64,000 nt of DNA from Parvibaculum sp. (lineage in GTDB: Bacteria > Pseudomonadota > Alphaproteobacteria > Parvibaculales > Parvibaculaceae), in contig NZ_JAUSBV010000010.1 of NCBI RefSeq assembly GCF_030651915.1, positions 434,001 to 498,000 of the forward strand, in the 5' to 3' direction. The position numbers and the translations under genes are program-made. Under the pieces are notes generated by a model that ran no database searches, was not told the origin of the DNA, and worked only from the letters and a program-made list of their open reading frames with translations. Below are positions 41,531 to 48,908 of the stretch, piece after piece. Numbering within the stretch: position 1 is the stretch's first letter; every line of letters begins with the position of its first letter.

Positions 41531-42016
41531 TCAATTGCGAATCTGCCAGGAACCATCCTGCTGACGGCAGGCCGTTCCATATGCCTGCTCGGTCCTGCCG
41601 CCAACATTGATGGTCTGGGTATATTCGCGACACTGCAGGCCGCCCTGCTGAAAGGCCGGCTGCGGAACGACAGAGCCATAATGGCCGGAGTCCGGATTGA
41701 TCCACCGCGCCGGATGGCCAGAGGGACCAGATTCCAATGCGCGGTATGTTGTTTGGCCCATATAGACCCTGTCCGCACGATCGAGCGACTTGCCGATCTC
41801 GCTGCCGACGACGGCGCCCAACAGTACGCCCGCTCCCGTTGCCCAGAGGCGACCGGAACCGCCACCGACCTGCGAGCCGAGCAAACCGCCAGCTACAGCA
41901 CCGCCCAGCGTTCCGACGCTCTGTTTCGGTCCCGCGCCGCCGTACCTATTCTGGTCGCAGGCCACAAGGAACGACAGGGAAACAATGCCGACGAGTAATC
42001 CTTTAACGAGCTTCAT
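41531..42016 (-). CDS. Glycine-zipper outer-membrane lipoprotein (17-kDa antigen-like)
   Basis: I start at ATG 42014-42016 (MKLVKGLLVGIVSLSFLVACDQ, 161 aa) behind GGAG. There is a lipoprotein signal with lipobox LVAC, and cleavage is expected before Cys20. Gly-rich hydrophobic segments GTLGGAVAGGLLGSQVGGGSGRLWATGAGVLLGAVVGSEIG are the glycine zipper. The C-terminal RALESGPSGHPARWINPDSGHYGSVVPQ and GRTEQAYGTACRQQDGSWQI match the rickettsial 17-kDa surface antigen family. It lies 135 nt downstream of the FixK-type gene. Confidence 0.87.
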   Translation of the reverse strand: MKLVKGLLVGIVSLSFLVACDQNRYGGAGPKQSVGTLGGAVAGGLLGSQVGGGSGRLWATGAGVLLGAVVGSEIGKSLDRADRVYMGQTTYRALESGPSGHPARWINPDSGHYGSVVPQPAFQQGGLQCREYTQTINVGGRTEQAYGTACRQQDGSWQIRN

Positions 42017-42051
42017 GATGCGCTCCACAGTCTGTTTTGGCAGAAAGGGTC

Positions 42052-42079
42052 GGGGAGTTCCGCTTCTGCGGAACCCCCC
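42052..42079. terminator. Hairpin between the fixK-like and lipoprotein genes
   Basis: Stem GTTCCGC/GCGGAAC (42057-42063 and 42068-42074), loop TTCT, extended by GGGG/CCCC with a bulge. On the minus strand it follows the regulator gene but has no clear U-tract, so it may be a weak terminator or an mRNA stabiliser in the lipoprotein leader. Homopolymeric G runs of nine (42096-42104) and six (42111-42116) lie next to it. Confidence 0.4.
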
Positions 42080-42151
42080 TCAACTGCCGCCGTTCGGGGG
42101 GGGGCGCCCAGGGGGGCAGCGGCAGTTTCATATCACTTCGATTGTCGGCGA

Positions 42152-42910
42152 CTACGCCTTGCCTGTCGCCATTGCGCGAAGGGCGGCGGCATTCTCGACG
42201 ACGATCGCGCGGGCGGTCGGCGCAGCGACGACACCGGCACGCTTCAGGTCGCTGAGCGCCCGACAGACCGTCTCGATTGTGAGGCCGAGATAGTCCGCAA
42301 TATCCTGCCTGCCCATCGGGAGGTCCAGACGATCGCCGTCGCATCCTTCACACCCCTGCCGTTTCAGCATCAGGAGGAGAAAGGATGCAACGCGTTCTCT
42401 GACGGTCTGCCGTCCAAGCATCAGAATATGGCTCTGAGCAGACGAAAGATTTCGGTGGAGCAGCGCTGTCAGATGCTCCCGGAGGCTCGATGAAACCTGC
42501 TCCAGACGCTCGATTTGCTTCCGGGGGTAACGGACGAGGACTACGTCGCTCACCGCTTCTGCCGTCAACGCATACTCATCGGTCCACGCGAAACCGAAAT
42601 AGTCATTCGGGAGGCAAAAATCCGCAATTTGCCGACGGCCATCGGAAAACAGCTTGCACAGCCGCACGGCGCCACTCACCACTCGATAGGAAAACGTTGC
42701 GCAATCGCCGTCGTTGAAAATTGTCTCGTTACGATCAAATTTCAGGACCGCGCCGACTCCCTGGAGCGAGGAGATATCGCCGCGAGCCGCGCCATCGTCA
42801 TCATGACCGAGCCATTCAAGATGTTGTGACGTATCTCCGCGATGCCCGCTTGTGCGCGGCGAAATGTAGGATGGATAAGCGAGATGGGCAGCGTTGACCG
42901 TGACGGACAT
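42152..42910 (-). CDS. fixK: Crp/Fnr-family regulator, FixK type
   Basis: The protein has 252 residues with AAAAGGGG seven nt before the ATG. A cyclic-nucleotide-type beta roll (about 50-150) is followed by a dimer helix and a winged HTH with LPMGRQDIADYLGLTIETVCRALSDLKRAGV. The recognition helix E-T-V-C-R keeps the Glu and Arg that read TTGAT/ATCAA in FNR and FixK, with Cys in the Ser slot. The N-terminus lacks the Cys cluster of oxygen-sensing FNR, so it is FixK-like and should depend on FixLJ. The genes for FixL and FixJ lie just upstream on the same strand, and six cognate-looking boxes lie nearby. Confidence 0.85.
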   Translation of the reverse strand: MSVTVNAAHLAYPSYISPRTSGHRGDTSQHLEWLGHDDDGAARGDISSLQGVGAVLKFDRNETIFNDGDCATFSYRVVSGAVRLCKLFSDGRRQIADFCLPNDYFGFAWTDEYALTAEAVSDVVLVRYPRKQIERLEQVSSSLREHLTALLHRNLSSAQSHILMLGRQTVRERVASFLLLMLKRQGCEGCDGDRLDLPMGRQDIADYLGLTIETVCRALSDLKRAGVVAAPTARAIVVENAAALRAMATGKA

Positions 42911-43032
42911 TCGGAACCCCTTTTACATTACACATAAACCCAAAGGCCCCGTGCTTCTGCAATCGAGTAACCATGTCACGACTTTTCTTTACGAAAAATT
43001 GGGGAATCTACGTAGAGAGGCAATCGATCGGC

Positions 43033-43431
43033 TCAGTCGGCCGCATGATCCATAAGGACCTGCCTTATTGTTTGCGCCAGATCCTCGCTGTTCACCGGCT
43101 TCTCGAGAAGAGCCCGTGCACCGGCGCGCATTACTCGCTCCCGCAATTGTGCATCGGCGCGCCCAGTGAGAACGACAGTAGGCAAGGAAATTTCCGACTC
43201 CTTCAAATGCTCCAGTAGTTCGGCACCGCTCATGCCAGGCATATGCAAGTCGAGCAACAGACAGCAGGAAAGACCGTCGCGCTCGCGCGTCCGATCGTCA
43301 TCAAGAAAATGGTTTGCGGATGGATAATCGCGAACGGTCAGACCGTACGCCTCGAAAAGGGCGCGCGTGGAATCCCGCACCGCGTCGTCGTCGTCCACGA
43401 TATAGATCATTTCTATGCTGAGACTCTTCAC
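43033..43431 (-). CDS. Receiver-only response regulator in the fix cluster
   Basis: The product has 132 residues from GTG 43431 behind a G-rich stretch; an ATG at 43410 would give 125. There is a single receiver with phosphoacceptor D61 (CCLLLDLHMPGMSG), acidic DDDD near residue 13, Thr in VVLTGR, and Lys in LLEKPV. No output domain follows. Two Cys directly precede the phosphoacceptor strand. It may be a phosphate sink or a FixT-like modulator of FixL, but this is inference from the location between fixJ and fixK. Confidence 0.85.
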   Translation of the reverse strand: MKSLSIEMIYIVDDDDAVRDSTRALFEAYGLTVRDYPSANHFLDDDRTRERDGLSCCLLLDLHMPGMSGAELLEHLKESEISLPTVVLTGRADAQLRERVMRAGARALLEKPVNSEDLAQTIRQVLMDHAAD

Positions 43432-43506
43432 TGCCGCCCCCCGACGACCTACTTTACCGTCCCGGACTATAGTGAGACGCGATGATTCATGAAATAAGTA
43501 GTTTTA

Positions 43507-44133
43507 CTAGGTTTCATCTGCCGAAGAGACACCGGCCTCCAGCGCCATGCGTACGAGGTCGGACAGGCTCCGCGCCTGCATTTTTTCCATCAGGTTTGCG
43601 CGATGCACCTCGACCGTTCTCCGCGAAATGTCCAGTTCATGAGCTATGACCTTGTTGGGCTGTCCGGCAACAATGCGCTCCAGCACCTGTCTTTCGCGTC
43701 GCGTGAGACCGGCGACCCGGTCCTTTGCGGCCTGCGAGAAATCCGTATGGCCCTTCAGCTTCCGGCCGGACTCGAGAGCACGTTCGACGCTGTCAAGCAA
43801 CAACCGGTCGTCAAAGGGCTTCTCGATAAAATCGATTGCACCGGCTTTCATCGCGCGCACAGCAAGCGGTACATCGCCATGACCGGTTATGACGATAACC
43901 GGCAACTCGATATGGCGGCGGACCAGCTCTTCCTGAAGCCCAAGCCCGTCCATATCCGGCATTCGGATATCGGCGACCAGGCAACCCGGCCGGGGCGGCT
44001 TGTAGGCGTCGAGAAATGCGGCGGCCGACCCGAAATCATCGACGAGAAACGCGGCAGCTTCCAACAACGCGCGAAGAGACTCGCGCACGGCATCATCGTC
44101 GTCGACGACAAAAACTGTTTCCCCCGGTTTCAT
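43507..44133 (-). CDS. fixJ: FixJ response regulator (LuxR/NarL-type output)
   Basis: The protein has 208 residues: receiver with D55 (CLVADIRMPDMDG), then a LuxR-type HTH (LTRRERQVLERIVAGQPNKVIAHELDISRRTVEVHRANLMEKM). Length and motif order match FixJ. It starts 9 nt after fixL. In the known cascade phospho-FixJ switches on fixK at low oxygen; here a fixK-type gene follows two genes downstream. Confidence 0.93.
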   Translation of the reverse strand: MKPGETVFVVDDDDAVRESLRALLEAAAFLVDDFGSAAAFLDAYKPPRPGCLVADIRMPDMDGLGLQEELVRRHIELPVIVITGHGDVPLAVRAMKAGAIDFIEKPFDDRLLLDSVERALESGRKLKGHTDFSQAAKDRVAGLTRRERQVLERIVAGQPNKVIAHELDISRRTVEVHRANLMEKMQARSLSDLVRMALEAGVSSADET

Positions 44134-44142
44134 CTCTCTGTT

Positions 44143-45276
44143 CTATGCATCGATGACAGGCAGCCGAAAGCAGAAAGTCGTACCGCCGTTCTCGTTCGCT
44201 GTCGCCGACAGGAGGCCGCCGTGACCGCTGACGATGGACTGGCAGATCGACAGGCCTACGCCCATTCCTTTCTCCTTCGTCGTGACAAAGGGCTGGAATA
44301 GCCGGCTTGCAACCTCATCCGGCAAACCCGGTCCTGTGTCGGAAAAGGATGCATAGGCATAGCCGTTCTCCTCAAAGCCGGTTTCTATCGTCAGCTCACG
44401 AATACTTACCTCCTGCAATGCTTCGACAGCGTTCCGCACGAGATTCAGGACTACCTGTTGTATCTGTATGCGGTCCATGAGCACCGGCGGGATATTCTGG
44501 TCAAATTTCAGGACAGCTTTGATGTTTGCATCCGATGCTCCGACCAAAGCCAGAGAGATCGCCTCCTCGATCGTCTTGTTCAGATCCTCGTGCGATTGAC
44601 GAGCATCACGCTTTTCGACGAAATCACGCAGACGTCTGATGATTTCGCCCGCTCGCGCGGTCTGGCCGGCGGCCTTATCCATCATGCCCTGCGCCCGCAC
44701 GATGGCCGGATCGTCGAACGCGGCAACGGTTCGCTGCGCTGCACGTAGATAATTCATGATGGCCGTGAGCGGCTGATTGAGCTCATGGGCGAGCGCCGAC
44801 GTCATCTGCCCCATCTCGTTCAATCGCGAAACATGCGCCAGTTCGGCCTGTACTTCCTGCAGGCGGCTCGCGACAACCTGCCGTTCCGTCGTGTCATGAA
44901 TGATGCCAATAAAGATCTGCTCATTCCCGAGCCAGCCCTCACCGACCGAAAGATACATCGGGAAGGTCGAGCCGTCCTTGTTCTGACCCAACACCTCGCG
45001 GCCAATGCCGATGATCTTGCGTTCGCTGGTCGTCCGATATGCCTCGATATAATTGTCGTGTTGCTCACGGTATGGCGACGGCATTAACATATTGATGTTG
45101 CGGCCGAGCACCTCCTCAGGCGCATAGCCCAAAAGACGCTCACAGGCCTTGTTGTAGAGACGCACATTGCCGACGGCATCAATGACGATGATACCGTCCA
45201 CGGCCGTGTTGATGAGTACCTGGAAGAGCGCGGCGTTTTCCGCATCCTTGAACGGCGCATCCATGCCGGTTTTCAT
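44143..45276 (-). CDS. fixL: FixL-type heme PAS histidine kinase (soluble)
   Basis: The protein has 377 residues without a membrane segment. The PAS domain (about 15-130) carries the FixL heme pocket: proximal H73 in SPYREQHDNYIEAYRTT, and R93 in IIGIGREVLGQ, the oxygen-sensing arginine. The kinase core has H164 in SALAHELNQPLTAIMNYLRA, N-box NLVRNAVEAL and G-boxes DTGPGLPDEV and GMGVGLSICQSIV. Oxygen on the heme should inhibit the kinase. It is cytoplasmic, unlike the membrane-bound Sinorhizobium FixL. Confidence 0.94.
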   Translation of the reverse strand: MKTGMDAPFKDAENAALFQVLINTAVDGIIVIDAVGNVRLYNKACERLLGYAPEEVLGRNINMLMPSPYREQHDNYIEAYRTTSERKIIGIGREVLGQNKDGSTFPMYLSVGEGWLGNEQIFIGIIHDTTERQVVASRLQEVQAELAHVSRLNEMGQMTSALAHELNQPLTAIMNYLRAAQRTVAAFDDPAIVRAQGMMDKAAGQTARAGEIIRRLRDFVEKRDARQSHEDLNKTIEEAISLALVGASDANIKAVLKFDQNIPPVLMDRIQIQQVVLNLVRNAVEALQEVSIRELTIETGFEENGYAYASFSDTGPGLPDEVASRLFQPFVTTKEKGMGVGLSICQSIVSGHGGLLSATANENGGTTFCFRLPVIDA

Positions 45277-45440
45277 CGCCCTCCGGTCAGCTAATGGAAC
45301 TATAACTTAAAGCTATCATGCAGCTTGTGACATAACCATTGAATCACGCAAATCGCCCACGAACTTCTCGAACTGTTCAAACTCGGGACCTTTCCCGATT
45401 TCACAGACCTTGCCGCCAGATTCACAAAGCGGCGCCAGCG

Positions 45441-45454
45441 TTGACCTCGATCAA
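45441..45454. promoter_or_regulatory. FNR/FixK-type box TTGAC-CTCG-ATCAA
   Basis: There is one mismatch to the TTGAT-N4-ATCAA consensus. It lies 64 nt before the usp ATG at 45518 and also faces the divergent fixL start (165 nt away). It is likely a FixK site for usp-chaB, possibly feedback on fixL. Confidence 0.72.
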
Positions 45455-45517
45455 GGCTTGCGGCCGCTCGTCTCGGCAATATTGAAAAATATTGAGGCGA
45501 ACGCAGGCAATTTCTCG

Positions 45518-46399
45518 ATGATCAAGTCAATTCTCGTGCCTGTTGCAGGCCAGAAAAACGATGTGGCAACGCTGCGTACGGCTCGGGAACTGGCGGTGCA
45601 TTTCGACGCTCATCTCGATTGCCTCTATGTGCGGCCCGATCCCGCACAACTCGTGACGGCCGGCGCGGCTTTTCCGATCGGCGCTGGCATGATCGCCGGC
45701 GGCGTTGTCGATGCGCTGCGGCAAGAGCAAGAGGAAAAAGCCAAAGCTGCGCGGGCCCGTTTCGACGATTTCTGCGGACTTCACGATATCTCGATCTGCG
45801 ACACTCCGCCGGGTCCAGGCCGCATTTCGGCCGCGTGGCACGAGGCGACGGGCCCCGCGGCCGACCTTCTCACAGTATGGGCGCGAACGCGGGATGCCTT
45901 GGTTCTGGGCCCGCGATCGCCGGATGGCCGTCTCGACCTGTTTTCGACCGGCTCCATTCTTCTCGGTTGCGGTCGCCCCGTGTTTCTTCCCGGCCCGGCC
46001 GCGCAGATGGAACCGGAAAGATCGATCACGGGCACGATCGCCGTCGCCTGGAAAGAGACGCCAGAGGCCGCAAGAGCCGTTACCGCCGCCATGCCGCTTC
46101 TCATGAAAGCGAAGAAGATCGTCGTGATTTCAGCCGTCGAGGCCGGTGATACAGCACCTGGTGACCCCGGAAAGCTCGTACGACAGCTGGGCTGGCATGG
46201 CTTCAATGTGGAGGGCCGGACGATCACGCCGGCCGGCCGATCGCTGCCTGAGGCCGTGATGCTCGACGCGGTAGCGGCTGGCGCGGATTTCATGATCATG
46301 GGCTGCTATGGCCGTAGCCGCCTCAGGGAATTCGTCTTCGGCGGTTTCACGCGCGAGGTTCTCAACGGCGCGCCACTGCCGATTTTCACTTTCCATTAG
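45518..46399 (+). CDS. Universal stress protein (UspA family)
   Basis: I start at ATG 45518 (MIKSILVPVAGQKND, 293 aa). Two alpha/beta Usp-like halves are visible; the second ends MGCYGRSRLREFVFGGFTREVLNGAPLPIFTFH, the typical ATP-type G-x2-G-x9-G loop. It is a cytoplasmic stress protein, commonly induced at low oxygen in this class. It has an FNR-type box upstream and chaB 37 nt downstream. Confidence 0.88.
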   Translation: MIKSILVPVAGQKNDVATLRTARELAVHFDAHLDCLYVRPDPAQLVTAGAAFPIGAGMIAGGVVDALRQEQEEKAKAARARFDDFCGLHDISICDTPPGPGRISAAWHEATGPAADLLTVWARTRDALVLGPRSPDGRLDLFSTGSILLGCGRPVFLPGPAAQMEPERSITGTIAVAWKETPEAARAVTAAMPLLMKAKKIVVISAVEAGDTAPGDPGKLVRQLGWHGFNVEGRTITPAGRSLPEAVMLDAVAAGADFMIMGCYGRSRLREFVFGGFTREVLNGAPLPIFTFH

Positions 46400-46436
46400 A
46401 CAATGCGCTGGAGCGCGGACAGGGAGGCCGCAGGCA

Positions 46437-46655
46437 ATGCCTTATCGCACCAATGCCGATCTCCCTTCCACCATCCGCCAACATCTTCCGGCGCACGCCC
46501 AGGATATTTTCCGTAGCGCCTACAACAGCGCTTGGGAGCACTACAAATGCGAGCGCGACCGCCGCGAGGAGATCGCCCACCGTATTGCCTGGGCTGCGGT
46601 CAAGAAGAAATACCGGAAAGTGGAAGACCGCTGGCATGTAAAAGACAAGGGCTGA
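46437..46655 (+). CDS. chaB: ChaB-family small protein
   Basis: The protein has 72 residues starting MPYRTNADLPSTIRQHLPAHAQDIFRSAYNSAWEHY, with AGGGAGG upstream. The PSTIRQHLP and AQDIFRSAYNSAWEHY motifs define the ChaB fold. E. coli ChaB was named as a regulator of the ChaA cation antiporter, but no chaA is here, and the family's true role is unsettled. It likely shares the usp transcript, and it converges on hsp20 with 6 nt between stops. Confidence 0.87.
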   Translation: MPYRTNADLPSTIRQHLPAHAQDIFRSAYNSAWEHYKCERDRREEIAHRIAWAAVKKKYRKVEDRWHVKDKG

Positions 46656-46661
46656 CGGCGC

Positions 46662-47141
46662 TCAAGCTGATTTTACCTCGATCTTCTTGCACGCCTTCTT
46701 GACGTCGGCCGGCTTTGGCACCTCGACCTTCAGCACGCCCTTCGAGAACGACGCCTTGATCGCGTCGGAATCGGCCCGAAATGGCATCCGGACGGTGCGC
46801 TCGAAAGATCCCCATGAGCGTTCCTTCAGGTGGTAGTCCTTCTTCTTTTCCTCGTGCTCCTCCTTCTTCTCGCCTTTTATCGAGAGCAGGTCGCCAGTCA
46901 ACGTCACCTCGACGTCCTTCTCGTCCATGCCCGGGAGTTCGGCAGTCATCGTCACGCCGTCATCGGATTCCGTCACGTCAAGATGCGGCGAAAGTGTTCC
47001 GAATATCGACGGATCCGGGTGCCAGCCGAATCCACGTGAAAAATCGTCGAAGAGTCTTTCCACATCGCCGCGCAGCCGCCGAAAGATATCCATTTCGCCA
47101 TTGCCCGTTTCGCGTTCGCGCATAAATCGCTGCGGTGTCAT
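46662..47141 (-). CDS. Small heat-shock protein (Hsp20/alpha-crystallin)
   Basis: Start chosen at ATG 47139-47141 (MTPQRFMRERE, 159 aa), nine nt after GGAG; the ATG six bases earlier is too close to that site. The alpha-crystallin domain runs from PHLDVTESDDGVTMTAELPGMDEKDVEVTLTGDLLSIKGEKKE to FSKGVLKVEVPKP, with the GVL signature. It is a chaperone that holds unfolding proteins. An exact FNR-type box 88-101 nt upstream suggests low-oxygen rather than purely heat control. Confidence 0.92.
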   Translation of the reverse strand: MTPQRFMRERETGNGEMDIFRRLRGDVERLFDDFSRGFGWHPDPSIFGTLSPHLDVTESDDGVTMTAELPGMDEKDVEVTLTGDLLSIKGEKKEEHEEKKKDYHLKERSWGSFERTVRMPFRADSDAIKASFSKGVLKVEVPKPADVKKACKKIEVKSA

Positions 47142-47228
47142 GATCATTGTCTCCTGTGCCGATTCATTCTCGAGGACTGGAGTTGCCAGCCGGTTCAGAC
47201 AGGACAATTGAAATTCCGGGGCGTTGCC

Positions 47229-47242
47229 TTGATCGCAATCAA
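47229..47242. promoter_or_regulatory. FNR/FixK-type box TTGAT-CGCA-ATCAA
   Basis: This is an exact consensus match, 88 nt upstream of the hsp20 ATG and 91 nt upstream of the DUF2267 ATG. It sits in a divergent promoter region that holds a second box (47266-47279). Confidence 0.8.
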
Positions 47243-47265
47243 CGAGCGAGAAAATCTACCTCGCG

Positions 47266-47279
47266 TTGCTCTGGATCAA
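47266..47279. promoter_or_regulatory. FNR/FixK-type box TTGCT-CTGG-ATCAA
   Basis: One mismatch in the left half (TTGCT). It is 54 nt before the DUF2267 ATG at 47333, so it probably serves that gene, while the exact box 23 nt away serves hsp20. Confidence 0.6.
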
Positions 47280-47332
47280 GGCACAGCCGCCGGTCGACCT
47301 TATGCTGGGGTTTTCTGCCGAGGATGCCCGTA

Positions 47333-47776
47333 ATGACCACAACCGGACTCGACACATTCGATACGACCGTTCACGAGACCAATGCTTGGCTCAAGGACAT
47401 TATGGAGCGCCTGAAAAGCGACAATCGGCGCCTTGCCTACTCTGCGCTGCGCTGCACACTTCATGCGTTGCGCGATCGCCTGACGCCCGAAAGCGCCGTC
47501 CATCTCGGCGCGCAATTGCCGATGCTCGTACGCGGATTTTATTATGAAGGCTGGCGCCCGTCCGGTACGCCGACAAATGAAAAGCATGCGGACAACTTTA
47601 TCGACCGTGTCGACGACGCGCTCCCGGCAGGGCTCGACATTGACCCTGAAGCAGCAGTAATCGCAGTGCTTGCCGTCATGGCCGATCGGCTCGATGCCGG
47701 TGAGATCGCCAAGATTGCTCGCCAGTTGCCGCGCGACATGCACCAACTCTGGCCGGAAGCGTTCCGTGGTGCATAG
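47333..47776 (+). CDS. DUF2267 protein
   Basis: The protein has 147 residues (MTTTGLDTFDTTVHETNAWLKDIMERL), with GAGG upstream; a start nine bases earlier (MPVMTTT) is also possible. It is all-helical, with two repeats: ALRCTLHALRDRLTPESAVHLGAQLPMLVRGFYYEGW and AAVIAVLAVMADRLDAGEIAKIARQLPRDMHQLWP. This is the DUF2267 pattern. The function is unknown; such genes often accompany Usp, CBS and Hsp20 genes in oxygen-limitation clusters. It has an FNR-type box upstream. Confidence 0.82.
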   Translation: MTTTGLDTFDTTVHETNAWLKDIMERLKSDNRRLAYSALRCTLHALRDRLTPESAVHLGAQLPMLVRGFYYEGWRPSGTPTNEKHADNFIDRVDDALPAGLDIDPEAAVIAVLAVMADRLDAGEIAKIARQLPRDMHQLWPEAFRGA

Positions 47777-47794
47777 GCAGCGAAACGCAGACGG

Positions 47795-47814
47795 GGCCGC
47801 CCGCAAAGGCGGCC
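47795..47814. terminator. GC hairpin between convergent DUF2267 and CBS genes
   Basis: Stem GGCCGCC/GGCGGCC, loop CGCAAA, located in the 49-nt gap between two stop codons. There is no T-run, so it would be a weak intrinsic terminator at best. Confidence 0.4.
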
Positions 47815-47825
47815 TCGCATGCATT

Positions 47826-48245
47826 TCATGCGTGATGGGTTGCAACCGCCGAGGCAATCTCGCCCGAAAGACTTTTCGGGGTCTGCCCCGAGAAATCGCC
47901 GAGGCTGAGCATGCCGACCATCCGCTTGTTTTCATCGATAACCGGCAGGCGGCGGATTTTCTTGCTTTCCATGAGACGAGCCGCCGCCTTGACGTCGTCA
48001 GTATCGCGGCACCATACGACATTCTTGGTCATGACTTTGCGGGCCGTCAGCTTCTTCATGTCGCCGCCATTGGCCGCCGCGCGGCAGGTAATGTCGCGAT
48101 CCGTCACCATCCCGATCAGACGGTCGTTCTCGCCCACGGGGACCGCACCGATATCCTCGTCCCGCATTTTCTTCGCGATCTTGGACAGGGTCGTATCCGG
48201 CCCCACCCACGTCACGTTGCTGTGCATGATCTCCTTGACCTTCAT
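47826..48245 (-). CDS. Tandem CBS-domain protein
   Basis: Start ATG 48243-48245 (MKVKEIMHSNVTWVGPDTTLSKIAKKM, 139 aa); an upstream in-frame Met is rejected because it lies beyond the regulatory region. There are two CBS motifs: IGAVPVGENDRLIGMVTDRDITCR and IRRLPVIDENKRMVGMLSLGDFS. Stand-alone CBS pairs bind adenosine nucleotides and sense energy state. An FNR-type box lies 91 nt upstream. Confidence 0.9.
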   Translation of the reverse strand: MKVKEIMHSNVTWVGPDTTLSKIAKKMRDEDIGAVPVGENDRLIGMVTDRDITCRAAANGGDMKKLTARKVMTKNVVWCRDTDDVKAAARLMESKKIRRLPVIDENKRMVGMLSLGDFSGQTPKSLSGEIASAVATHHA

Positions 48246-48335
48246 TGTCCTATCTCCCTGATGGCGATGTGCGGTAGGTCCGCCACACCAAGACATTGCT
48301 GTTGTCAATCAAAGCCCGGCTGAGCTGGAGCGGCA

Positions 48336-48349
48336 TTGATCCACATCAC
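48336..48349. promoter_or_regulatory. FNR/FixK-type box TTGAT-CCAC-ATCAC
   Basis: One mismatch (final A to C). It is 91 nt upstream of the CBS ATG and overlaps the stop codon of the DUF3775 gene. Confidence 0.62.
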
Positions 48350-48750
48350 AATCGATTCTTTTCAAAGTCCTCGCAGCTCTCACCGAAGGCCGAAAGCCCC
48401 TCTTCCAGGTAGTCGCCAAGTAGCGGCAGGCCAATCAGGTATTCGGCCGTACGCTCGTTGTGCGCGGCGCGCGCCTCGTCAAGCGCGTCGTTCCACTCCA
48501 CGAATTCATACGTGCCGCGGCCGAGCCATGAGAGCGCGACAAGTTCGACCTGCTCGTCCTCGTCGAGTCCGCGAATGAACTCGATAAGTTCCTGGCGCGT
48601 CGGATCGTCTGCAAAATCTTCCAGAATGTCGGCGCTGCCATCATCGGTGGGGTTGGAACCCGGCGACGGGTCGCTGACCTCTTCCTTCGCGTCGAACACG
48701 CGTGCTTTCACGATGACGTGGCAGACCTTTTCGGGATTGATGGTGAGCAT
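48346..48750 (-). CDS. DUF3775 protein
   Basis: Start ATG 48748-48750 (MLTINPEKVCHVIVKARVFDAKEE, 134 aa), with GGAGA upstream; a GTG two codons earlier is less likely. It is strongly acidic and contains TRQELIEFIRGLDEDEQVELVALSWLGRGTYEFVEWNDALDEARAAHNERTAEYLIGLPLLGDYLEEGLSAFG, the DUF3775 pattern of alphaproteobacteria. No function is known. It is followed by the CBS gene on the same strand. An FNR-type box 80 nt upstream is shared with hpf. Confidence 0.82.
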   Translation of the reverse strand: MLTINPEKVCHVIVKARVFDAKEEVSDPSPGSNPTDDGSADILEDFADDPTRQELIEFIRGLDEDEQVELVALSWLGRGTYEFVEWNDALDEARAAHNERTAEYLIGLPLLGDYLEEGLSAFGESCEDFEKNRL

Positions 48751-48829
48751 CGCCACTTCTCCGTATCACCCGCCAATGGACTCCGACTTCAGCGGTCAAA
48801 AACCATGCGCCGGAAAGCCACTTGGCTCT

Positions 48830-48843
48830 TTGACCAGGATCAA
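48830..48843. promoter_or_regulatory. FNR/FixK-type box TTGAC-CAGG-ATCAA
   Basis: One mismatch. It is 65 nt before the hpf ATG and 79 nt before the divergent DUF3775 ATG, so it can serve either or both. Confidence 0.7.
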
Positions 48844-48908
48844 TGCCCAAACGACCGGCCAAGTGTCTAAAAACGATCAGGCTCCGATTAACGATGGAGG
48901 GATGTCCC

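Noticed and set aside
45511-45535. An additional FNR-type box at the usp start (TTCTC-GATG-ATCAA)
   Set aside because: Only the right half matches, and it overlaps the start codon at 45518, where an activator site would not work.
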